From NCBI GenBank assembly GCA_023415305.1, contig JAEZKZ010000101.1:1-64000 (forward strand): a DNA stretch of 64,000 nt, in the 5' to 3' direction. The notes beneath the pieces are model-generated. The model worked only from the letters and a program-made list of their open reading frames with translations, was not told the DNA's origin and searched no databases. A program made the position numbers and the translations under genes. The DNA comes from Bacillota bacterium. Its GTDB lineage: Bacteria > Bacillota > Clostridia > Acetivibrionales > DSM-1351. Every line of letters starts with the position of its first letter. The first letter of the stretch is position 1. Of the stretch, positions 44,021 through 51,096 are shown piece after piece.

Positions 44021-44236
44021 ATGAAACAAATTAAACCGGGAAAATACAGGCATTTTAAAGGTAATGAATATAGAGTGCTTTATATTGCCAGGAACAGTGA
44101 GACCCTTGAGGATATGGTAGTTTATCAGGCATTATATGGAGAAAGGGGTATATGGGTACGACCTGCTGTCATGTGGAATGAAATAATTGAAAGAGATGGT
44201 CTGACCTTTACACGATTTGAATATATCGGAGAATAA
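44021..44236 (+). CDS. DUF1653 family protein
   Basis: This 71-residue protein has the family start 'GKYRHFKGNEYRVLYIARNS' and 'VVYQALYGERGIWVRP'. The family is small, widespread and uncharacterised. A GGGAGG site lies before the ATG. It lies 28 bases before a LUD-domain gene. Confidence 0.9.
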   Translation: MKQIKPGKYRHFKGNEYRVLYIARNSETLEDMVVYQALYGERGIWVRPAVMWNEIIERDGLTFTRFEYIGE

Positions 44237-44264
44237 TGAAAAGCTCATGGAGGGAACAGTTAGT

Positions 44265-44939
44265 ATGGATGAGAATACTAGAGCAATAATAGATAAGAGA
44301 ATAAGTAAGACTATGAAAAATCTTGAGAAAAACAATATGCAGGTACATTATGTTAAAACAAAGGCTGATGTGCCACAAAAGGTAAAAGAGCTGTTGAAGG
44401 ATGGGGATACAGTAGGTGTAGGCGGAGCTATGACACTGTTTGAGAGCGGAGTAATAGAGCTGTTGCGTTCGGGAAAATACAATTTTTTGGATCGCTATGA
44501 GCAAGGGCTTACAACTGAACAAGTTAACAAAATATTTATAGACTCCTTCTCTGCAGATACCTATATATGCAGTTCGAATGCAATAACTGAGAACGGGGAA
44601 TTATATAATGTTGACGGAAATTCCAACAGAGTTGCTGCCATATGCTTCGGACCCAAATCAGTTATAATTGTTGCTGGATATAATAAGCTGGTAAAGAATC
44701 TGGAGGAGGCTATTATAAGGGTTAAGACCACTGCTGCTCCGGCAAATTCCACAAGACTTTCCTGTCAGAACTATTGCAAGGAAAAAGGCGAGTGTATGTC
44801 CTTTACAGCCCATGCATCTGAAATGACCGCGGGCTGTTCAGGTCAGGGCAGAATATGCTGTAATTATGTAGTATCAGCATATCAGAGACATAAGAACAGA
44901 ATAAAAGTTATATTGGTTGGAGAAGAGTTGGGGTATTGA
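44265..44939 (+). CDS. LUD-domain (LutC/DUF162-like) protein
   Basis: This 224-residue LUD-domain protein has 'GDTVGVGGAMTLFESGVIEL' and 'AICFGPKSVIIVAGYNKLV'. A Cys-rich C terminus ('CQNYCKEKGECM', 'GRICCNYVV') is usual in Clostridial members. Relatives act in lactate oxidation, but single LUD proteins like this one have no proven role. ATG 44265 follows GGAGGG; the longer TTG-started frame from 44217 overlaps the previous gene. Confidence 0.85.
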   Translation: MDENTRAIIDKRISKTMKNLEKNNMQVHYVKTKADVPQKVKELLKDGDTVGVGGAMTLFESGVIELLRSGKYNFLDRYEQGLTTEQVNKIFIDSFSADTYICSSNAITENGELYNVDGNSNRVAAICFGPKSVIIVAGYNKLVKNLEEAIIRVKTTAAPANSTRLSCQNYCKEKGECMSFTAHASEMTAGCSGQGRICCNYVVSAYQRHKNRIKVILVGEELGY

Positions 44940-44953
44940 TTTCGGAGGATATT

Positions 44954-45235
44954 ATGATAGTTTCATCACTTACGTTAAAGCTGTACGCTCCACAATGTCA
45001 TTCACTTAAAGATAAGAGAATGATAGTAAAAAGCCTTGTCCAAAGAGCCCGTAACAAATTTAACATATCAATGGCAGAGGTGGATCAACAGGATTATTAC
45101 CAGACAATTGTAATAGGTGCCGTCTGTGTTTCAGACAGCAGAACCCAGGCTAATGCCGTACTTGATGAAGTGATGCGGTTTGTTGAGGAAAATACTGAGG
45201 CTGAAATTGTTGATTATCTATATGAAGAACGTTAA
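44954..45235 (+). CDS. DUF503 family protein
   Basis: This 93-residue protein has the DUF503 pattern 'LTLKLYAPQCHSLKDKRMIV' and 'FNISMAEVDQQD'. The family is conserved in Firmicutes, small and of unknown role. ATG 44954 follows GGAGG; the frame from 44936 overlaps the LUD gene stop. Confidence 0.9.
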   Translation: MIVSSLTLKLYAPQCHSLKDKRMIVKSLVQRARNKFNISMAEVDQQDYYQTIVIGAVCVSDSRTQANAVLDEVMRFVEENTEAEIVDYLYEER

Positions 45236-45472
45236 GTAACCTGAATCATTTCCATATTTCGGGTGTATATAAGGTGGATATAAATGTAAAATTGAATTAT
45301 TTACTTATTACACCTAATATTACTCCCGAGACATTATGGAAGGAAGCTATAATAACAACTGGTGCCAATATACTGAAACGGGTAAATAGTAAACCCTGTA
45401 AGATTAATTAACAGTATAACGAAGACTGATAAAAAAGTTAGAAAGAACAACTCCAACTATTCACTTTTACTC
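45236..45472 (+). other. Intergenic region with an unassigned 45-codon frame
   Basis: An open frame from GTG 45274 to TAA 45411 reads like protein in composition ('NYLLITPNITPETLWKEAI') but has no convincing ribosome site. It may be a gene remnant. The end of the gap (45440-45472) is a short run related to the repeat at 43813. Confidence 0.25.
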
Positions 45473-46834
45473 TTAACTTTTCACTATTTTTTCCGCTTCC
45501 CCGTGCTTTACACAAAACATACAGATGATAGCCACGCCAAAGGCAACAGCAGAATAAATAAAGAGTGAATCATAACTTATTACCAGATCCCTGATGAGAC
45601 CGAATAAAATGGGGCTTATAATAGCAGCGCTAAAGGAAAAGAAATAATAATAGCCCGTATATCTGCCGATATCCTTCCATTTTGCCATTTCAACCACCAT
45701 TGGCAGTGAATTGATATTAACACAAGCCCAAAAAACTCCTCCTGACAGCAGAAGAATCCTTAGTATTAGGATATTATCCGTAAACATCATAAGAGTAAAT
45801 AAAAGCATCACCCCGAAGAGACCGATGAGAATGGTTTGCTTCCGTCCGATTTTTTGGGAAATAAATCCTGCAGGTATGGAGAAAAATAAGAAACTCAGAG
45901 AAAACATAGCCAATAAAAGTGAAGCATCCCCTGCTGTTAGCAAGTTACCGGAGGAATCCTTAAGAGTGTTTGTAACATAGAGACTAAAGAAGGTTTCCAC
46001 TGCGTTATATCCGGTGAACCAAAACAAGATAGCCAAAAGTAAAAATAAAAGACTTTTGTTTTTATCCGTGACTCGGGGAATACCAGCTTTGAATAAAGGC
46101 TTATCCTTAAGTGCTGTTCCAAGCCCCGATTCGTACTCTGCTGAATACTCGGTGCCGAACTCCGAAGCCACGCTTGGACTGACATCCGGACCTTCACCTG
46201 AACCGACATCCGAACCTAAATCTGTACCTACATCAGAACCAAGTTCTGTTTTATATGCCGGAGAGATATTTTCTCTGACAAAAAGCTTTAAAACAATTAC
46301 CGCTAAAAGCATAAGGACAGCACTTGACAAAAAGGGAAGAGGAATCCCTCCCAGCTTGAACAGCAAGCCTCCGGCGAAGAAGGCAAACAGGCTTCCCAAA
46401 CCTCCCATGAAGTTGATAATACCATTGGCCTGACTTCTAAGAGGAGGGGGTGTCAAATCAGGCATAAGTGCTACGACCGGGGCTCTCCAGATAGACATTA
46501 CAAAATTGAAAATTATAACAACTGCCATTAGTGCAAATAGTGATTTGGTAAAAGGGATAAAGGGAAAGGCGACAGCGCATATGGGTATTCCTATTAATAT
46601 GAAAGGCATTCTTCTGCCGAAGCGGGTATGGGTTTTGTCGGACAGGGCACCGAAAACGGGTTGAAATATTACACCAAAGATGTTGTCGAAGGTCATTACT
46701 ATCCCTATTAATGTAGTACTGGTCAGATAGTTCTTTAACAGGATGGGTACGAAATTATTATAAACGGCCCAGGCTATGGAACTGGCAAAAAAGCCAAAGC
46801 CTATCAGAAAGGTCTGCTTATAGTTAAGCTTCAT
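45473..46834 (-). CDS. MFS sugar transporter, SLC45/GPH-like
   Basis: This 453-residue protein has twelve predicted helices and the SLC45/GPH-type signature 'GALSDKTHTRFGRRMPFILI' after helix 2. The central loop (about residues 200-260) is unusually acidic and repetitive, with units like 'GSDVGTDLGSDVGSGEG'. ATG 46834 follows GGGAGGAG; the longer frame to 46921 overlaps the GDPD gene. It is probably co-transcribed with that gene and may import a glycoside or a phosphodiester product. Confidence 0.88.
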   Translation of the reverse strand: MKLNYKQTFLIGFGFFASSIAWAVYNNFVPILLKNYLTSTTLIGIVMTFDNIFGVIFQPVFGALSDKTHTRFGRRMPFILIGIPICAVAFPFIPFTKSLFALMAVVIIFNFVMSIWRAPVVALMPDLTPPPLRSQANGIINFMGGLGSLFAFFAGGLLFKLGGIPLPFLSSAVLMLLAVIVLKLFVRENISPAYKTELGSDVGTDLGSDVGSGEGPDVSPSVASEFGTEYSAEYESGLGTALKDKPLFKAGIPRVTDKNKSLLFLLLAILFWFTGYNAVETFFSLYVTNTLKDSSGNLLTAGDASLLLAMFSLSFLFFSIPAGFISQKIGRKQTILIGLFGVMLLFTLMMFTDNILILRILLLSGGVFWACVNINSLPMVVEMAKWKDIGRYTGYYYFFSFSAAIISPILFGLIRDLVISYDSLFIYSAVAFGVAIICMFCVKHGEAEKIVKS

Positions 46835-46880
46835 AAGGCTCCTCCCAATTATAATCTTCCTTTGAGTTGTAAATAACAGG

Positions 46881-47618
46881 TCAATGCTGGTCCATTTGTT
46901 TTCTAACAGATGAAGCAACATCGGGGAAATTTGTAATCACGGCATTTACACCTTCCTTAAACATCCATGCCAGATGCTCGGCTGTGTTAACTGTCCAGGG
47001 GTTGACAAGGATTCCTTTTTCATGGCACTTGGTAACAATATCCGGAAGTGCAAGTGTGTAATAAAACGGATGAATGGCTTCAGCTTTTAAATATTCTGCG
47101 TACAAATGAGGATCAACTATTGCTTCAGAATATAACAAACCTATGGGAACAGTTTTGTCTATCTGCTTTACAAGCATTAGGCTGTAATGATTGAAGGAGG
47201 AATAGATTACTTTTTTCTTTAGACCAAGTTTTTCTACAAGTGAAAGGGCTTTTTCTTCAATGCCCTGGTAATTAACTATTCCGGACTTTATTTCAATATT
47301 TACCGTCATACCTGTACTTTTTACAAAGTATAATACCTCTTCTAATGTGGGAATCTTTACATTTTTGTAGTCCGGCAAGTGATTTGAGAAATCATAGGAC
47401 TGAAGCTCCTTTAAGGTCATATCAATGATGCGACCTGTACCGTTTGAACAACGATCAATAGTTTCATCATGAGCAACTACAAGACGACCGTCTTTAGTCA
47501 TATGAATGTCAAGTTCAATTCCATCAGCCTTCAGTTGGTTTGCCAGCCTAAAGGCCTCCATTGTATTTTCGGGAGCATAGCCGGAGGCTCCTCTGTGAGC
47601 CCAGATTTGAGTTTTCAA
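46881..47618 (-). CDS. Glycerophosphodiester phosphodiesterase
   Basis: This 245-residue GDPD enzyme has the catalytic set 'AHRGASGYAPENT' (His, Arg, Glu), 'GIELDIHMTKDGRLVVAHDE' and 'VNIEIKSG'. It hydrolyses glycerophosphodiesters to glycerol-3-phosphate and an alcohol. No signal peptide is visible, so it is cytoplasmic. Translation probably starts at TTG 47618, after AAGGAAGGTG. Confidence 0.92.
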   Translation of the reverse strand: MKTQIWAHRGASGYAPENTMEAFRLANQLKADGIELDIHMTKDGRLVVAHDETIDRCSNGTGRIIDMTLKELQSYDFSNHLPDYKNVKIPTLEEVLYFVKSTGMTVNIEIKSGIVNYQGIEEKALSLVEKLGLKKKVIYSSFNHYSLMLVKQIDKTVPIGLLYSEAIVDPHLYAEYLKAEAIHPFYYTLALPDIVTKCHEKGILVNPWTVNTAEHLAWMFKEGVNAVITNFPDVASSVRKQMDQH

Positions 47619-47849
47619 TGAAGTTCACCTTCCTTTAGCAATAATATGATACTTTCTATCTACTATATTACAGTGATAAAAGAATTATTTAAATCCACGT
47701 AATGTTAACAATGTAAAATATATTTAGTTGTAATTCCTAATTATGAAATGAAAATATTTTCAGTTTAAATATGGTTTTAAATCAGCTGTTTAGGGTAATT
47801 TTAATGATATAAGCAGCTATAAGTAATATAGTATAAAGGACGTGAAATT

Positions 47850-48830
47850 ATGATAAATCCAAACAAAAGATTTTCAGAGATTTGGCTGGCAGGCGGCTGC
47901 TTTTGGGGAGTGGAAGCTTTCATGAAGCATGTTCCGGGAGTTGTTCATACTGAAGTGGGATACGCAAACGGTAAAACCGAAAATCCCACGTATGAGGAAG
48001 TATGCCACAAGGATACCGGACATGCTGAAGCGGTTTATATAAAATATAATCCACACCGTATTCCTCTAAAAAGCCTCCTCGAGTATTTTTTCCAAATTAT
48101 AGACCCTACGCTTTTAAACAGGCAGGGACATGACATAGGAACCCAGTACAGAACCGGCATATACTATAAAAATCTCGCTGATAGAAGAATAATCGAGGAA
48201 TATGTTATCGGGAAACAAAAAGACTATTCCATAAAAATCCGGACAGAGGTTTTGCCGCTGGAAAACTTCTATAAAGCCGAAGAATATCATCAGGCTTACC
48301 TTGATAAGAACCCGAACGGATACTGCCACATTGATTTTGAGTTGATAAACAATCTAAAAAAACAAGCCGGTGTAAGGGTTGATAAAGAAAAATACTCAAA
48401 GGCAGATAATGAAGTTATAAAGCAGAAATTATCCCGCGAACAGTACGAGGTTACTCAGAATAAAGCTACCGAAGCACCCTATGAAAATGAGTTCTGGGAT
48501 AACAGAAAGAAAGGGATATATGTGGATATTGTTACAGGAGAACCGTTATTTGTTTCCACCGACAAATTCGAGTCAGGTTGCGGCTGGCCCAGCTTTACAA
48601 GACCTATAGCTGACGATGTTATAGAATATCATGAAGACAAGAGCTATGGCATGTCCAGAACAGAGGTTACAAGCAGAATAGGCGGTAGCCATTTGGGACA
48701 TGTATTTGATGACGGCCCTACAGATAAGGGAGGTTTAAGATATTGTATCAATAGCGCGGCTTTAAAGTTTATTCCAGTTGAAGAGATGGACAGAAATGGC
48801 TACGGAGAATACGTACCAATTGTAAAGTAG
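47850..48830 (+). CDS. msrAB: Bifunctional methionine sulfoxide reductase MsrA-MsrB
   Basis: This 326-residue fusion has MsrA first ('GGCFWGVEAFMKHVPGV' with the catalytic Cys, 'GHAEAVYIKYNP') and MsrB from about residue 200 ('SGCGWPSFTRPI', 'GGSHLGHVFDDGP', 'RYCINSAAL' with the catalytic Cys). MsrB lacks the zinc-binding CxxC pairs. It repairs S- and R-methionine sulfoxide in oxidised proteins. AAAGGACG lies before the ATG. It is convergent with the lysis cassette. Confidence 0.95.
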   Translation: MINPNKRFSEIWLAGGCFWGVEAFMKHVPGVVHTEVGYANGKTENPTYEEVCHKDTGHAEAVYIKYNPHRIPLKSLLEYFFQIIDPTLLNRQGHDIGTQYRTGIYYKNLADRRIIEEYVIGKQKDYSIKIRTEVLPLENFYKAEEYHQAYLDKNPNGYCHIDFELINNLKKQAGVRVDKEKYSKADNEVIKQKLSREQYEVTQNKATEAPYENEFWDNRKKGIYVDIVTGEPLFVSTDKFESGCGWPSFTRPIADDVIEYHEDKSYGMSRTEVTSRIGGSHLGHVFDDGPTDKGGLRYCINSAALKFIPVEEMDRNGYGEYVPIVK

Positions 48831-48878
48831 AACTCCGTGCTGTGTTAAGTAGAACTCGGTATTGTTATGAATGAATTA

Positions 48879-48908
48879 AATATACCGGTACGCCAGTACC
48901 GGTATATT
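48879..48908. terminator. Bidirectional terminator-like stem-loop
   Basis: AATATACCGGTAC (48879-48891) pairs perfectly with GTACCGGTATATT (48896-48908) around GCCA. It lies between the convergent msrAB and lysis-cassette genes. T-runs are weak on both sides. Confidence 0.6.
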
Positions 48909-48924
48909 CAGCCTGACGGAACAG

Positions 48925-49113
48925 CTATTTATTATCATCAGTTGTTTTCTTTGTAAAAAAATAAGTAACAATCATTGTAGTACTATTAGAGAAAAGCAGG
49001 AAGATGTCCGAGTCTATTTTTTTACCCGAAAGGACAATTACAACCAGTGTAAAAACCAAAGCAAGTGTTACAATGCTTTTAACATTGATCAAATTCTTAA
49101 TTTTATCCTTCAT
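48925..49113 (-). CDS. Small membrane protein, holin-like
   Basis: This 62-residue protein has two hydrophobic stretches (about 14-29 and 38-53) and a charged C terminus ('FFTKKTTDDNK'). It follows an endolysin-like gene with an 11-base overlap and has GGGAGG upstream. Size, topology and position fit a phage-type holin, but no specific family is recognised. Confidence 0.65.
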   Translation of the reverse strand: MKDKIKNLINVKSIVTLALVFTLVVIVLSGKKIDSDIFLLFSNSTTMIVTYFFTKKTTDDNK

Positions 49114-49813
49114 TATTTCTGCCTCCCATTCTTTTCACAATATTTAATATAAAATTGTCAAAATGTTTGATTTCGTTTAGTCTGGAAATCCACAGCTCCG
49201 GATTACTCTGTGTTGCGACAATTACTTCCCTGGGACTTGTGAAATTGTTGCCTAAAATCTCCTGACATACCTGTAGAACTTCCTTTGCCTTTTTTTGAGT
49301 TTTAGGACCGGGGATACCGTCGGGCTCCAGGGATGTTATGGCTTGAAATTCCTTGATATTCATAGTATTATTCACTCCTTTAAGGATACTTTCTCTGATG
49401 GCGATTTTACGGCTTTCTCCAATACCTGTTAGTTCAATCAGCTGAACATGCCAGGGCTCGTATTCCAGTGGTTTAACAAGGCCATACTTCTTTAGCTGTT
49501 CATTGGTTAATTTCTCAAACCAACCATCCATATCCATAGCCAGACCAAAACAGTGATTTGATTTTCCATAAGCAGATGCAAGGCATTTTCGGTTACTGCC
49601 GTTACCTATATAAACCGAACCGTCATTTAACTGGTAGCTGCCTTTATATTTTTGCAATACTAATTTTGCAGTGGTTTTCTGACATTCAAGTGTACGGTAG
49701 CCTGCAGTACATAGAGCATCTTTGCCAAAATCTCTGCATACCTGATTTATTGCTGTAAGCAATTCCGGATAGACACAGGATTGCTCCGGATACTTAAATC
49801 TTACATGACACAT
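49103..49813 (-). CDS. M15-type peptidoglycan peptidase, endolysin-like
   Basis: This 236-residue cell-wall peptidase has zinc and catalytic residues typical of the M15/VanY fold ('SNHCFGLAMDMDG' and 'EPWHVQLIEL'). The C-terminal 90 residues include a half peptidoglycan-binding repeat ('SLEPDGIPGPKTQKKAKEV'). ATG 49813 follows GAGGAG; the longer frame to 49897 overlaps the upstream gene. No signal peptide is present, so release would need the neighbouring holin-like proteins, as in phages. Confidence 0.83.
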   Translation of the reverse strand: MCHVRFKYPEQSCVYPELLTAINQVCRDFGKDALCTAGYRTLECQKTTAKLVLQKYKGSYQLNDGSVYIGNGSNRKCLASAYGKSNHCFGLAMDMDGWFEKLTNEQLKKYGLVKPLEYEPWHVQLIELTGIGESRKIAIRESILKGVNNTMNIKEFQAITSLEPDGIPGPKTQKKAKEVLQVCQEILGNNFTSPREVIVATQSNPELWISRLNEIKHFDNFILNIVKRMGGRNNEG

Positions 49814-50102
49814 CTTTTCCCAACTCCTCTCGAAGCTCATTAATTCTAAGATGAGCCTGTTTGGTGCTTTCTTCAACTCTTGCCAGCCTGTCTGCATGAT
49901 TATTCACAGTTTTGTTCAAGCATCTTAGTTCAAGCAGAGTTGTGTCGCTGCTGCGTTTAATATATTCGATATCAGCTTTTAGTTGACCGACCTCGATTCC
50001 GCTTTGCTTTGACTCCCCCTTAACTCTCGCCTGAAGGGTAAGATACCCGAAAACTATTCCACAGACTGCCGCAACGCAAGTAATCAATATATTTGTTTCC
50101 AC
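49794..50102 (-). CDS. XhlA-like membrane-anchored coiled-coil protein
   Basis: This 102-residue protein has an N-terminal helix (about residues 4-22) and a long heptad-rich coiled coil ('VNNHADRLARVEESTKQAHL'). This layout is that of XhlA/hemolysin-type lysis proteins in PBSX-like prophages. GTG 50102 with GAAGGGG upstream is the most likely start. It overlaps the endolysin gene by 20 bases. Confidence 0.65.
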   Translation of the reverse strand: METNILITCVAAVCGIVFGYLTLQARVKGESKQSGIEVGQLKADIEYIKRSSDTTLLELRCLNKTVNNHADRLARVEESTKQAHLRINELREELGKDVSCKI

Positions 50103-50220
50103 CTGCACCCCTTCTTTCATGACAGATATCACGATGCAATAAATATCCCCCCACCTCTATAGCTCGCCATATACCCCAGTTTCCTTTAAATGCGTTATAA
50201 AAAAGACTACCTATACCCAT
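50020..50220 (-). CDS. Doubtful small protein of the lysis cassette
   Basis: A frame from ATG 50220, with CGAGGA upstream, encodes up to 66 residues starting 'MGIGSLFYNAFKGNWGIW'. Its second half overlaps the XhlA-like gene by 83 bases in another frame, which is unusual. It may be a gene whose end has shifted frame. I see no family match. Confidence 0.3.
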   Translation of the reverse strand: MGIGSLFYNAFKGNWGIWRAIEVGGYLLHRDICHERRGAGGNKYIDYLRCGSLWNSFRVSYPSGES

Positions 50221-50260
50221 AAGTAATCCTCGGTGGTTGTAGTACAATCTTCTAAAAAAA

Positions 50261-50488
50261 TCAATTACAGATCATATCCTCATATACTATATTTATAAGT
50301 TCAACTTTAAGCGACTGAATAGCATCTTCTCTGGGCAGCATTATATATTTGGCCAAAAATTCAATGTCATCAGAAAATAAGTTTATTATTTCATTCATTG
50401 ACACTTTGTCTCCCTGCTGAGCCTGTCTAACTATTTGAAGGAATCTGTCAGGGTTTGCCGTAATAATTCCAATCCTTTCTTTTTCCAT
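50261..50488 (-). CDS. Sigma region 2-like small protein (RsoA/HTH_16 type)
   Basis: This 75-residue protein resembles the PF12645-type domain and the start of sigma region 2 ('FLQIVRQAQQGDKVSMNEII', 'EDAIQSLKVELINIV'). B. subtilis RsoA, a separate region-2 partner of SigO, is of this size. The gene overlaps the sigma region 4-like gene by 58 bases and has AGGGGGTG before its ATG. Together they would form a two-part sigma factor. A phage-type regulator is the alternative. Confidence 0.65.
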   Translation of the reverse strand: MEKERIGIITANPDRFLQIVRQAQQGDKVSMNEIINLFSDDIEFLAKYIMLPREDAIQSLKVELINIVYEDMICN

Positions 50489-50787
50489 TTATTCACCCCC
50501 TGTTGAGTCATGTTAAGCTCACGTGCAACTTCCTGCTCTGTCACACCGTCAATTACTGTTTTGCGTATTATGTACCTACACTTCTCCCACGGTATGGAAT
50601 CCAGCAATTCCTTAATATAGACACTAGACAATATTTCTGTCTCAAAACCGCTGTCGCGCAACTGGCTTTCAAAAAGAAGATAACATTCTTTTGACTGTTG
50701 CATACGAGCTTTGTACTGCAATCTCCATGCTGCTCTTCTCAGTAACTTTCTGTAGTTTTCTACCGAGATACTGTCGTTAGTTTGCAT
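50431..50787 (-). CDS. Sigma region 4-like protein (SigO type)
   Basis: This 118-residue protein ends in a sigma-70 region 4 helix-turn-helix ('VIDGVTEQEVARELNMTQQG', 'KWKKKGLELLRQTL'). It lacks regions 2 and 3. ATG 50787 follows GGAGG; the frame extends further but without a ribosome site. It is the first gene of the minus-strand lysis cassette and is divergent from the gene at 51097. A match to UviA/TcdR-like short sigma factors is also possible. Confidence 0.72.
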   Translation of the reverse strand: MQTNDSISVENYRKLLRRAAWRLQYKARMQQSKECYLLFESQLRDSGFETEILSSVYIKELLDSIPWEKCRYIIRKTVIDGVTEQEVARELNMTQQGVNKWKKKGLELLRQTLTDSFK

Positions 50788-51096
50788 AAAAACCTCCGTT
50801 CGATTAAATTTTAGGGATTCATATAAACTTAGGATTAGAATTACTGTAAAAAAATGTAATTTATTCAATAAGTCATTTTACTATTATAGTAATACTTTTT
50901 GCCCATATAACAACCATATTTTTAAATAATATCCAAAATATGTATATTATTTTTTAGTTGTAATTTGTCTTCCAATAATTCCTGTTATATAAGAAGGAGG
51001 TTTCATTGTCGTTACATGCAAAATTTCAGCATGTAGCATTTCAAAATTATGTCGTATAGCAACAAATAAACCTATGGATTTATTGGAGGAATGCAA
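50788..51096. promoter_or_regulatory. 309-base divergent promoter region
   Basis: This AT-rich spacer must hold promoters for both the lysis cassette and the large secreted protein. Before the latter, AAGGAGG (50994-51000) stands in front of a short open frame from ATT 51005 or TTG 51006. The ATT frame ends in a TGA that overlaps the ATG at 51097. ACATGC (51014-51019) can pair with GCATGT (51029-51034). I see no clear sigma-A promoter, which fits use of the split sigma factor. Confidence 0.4.
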
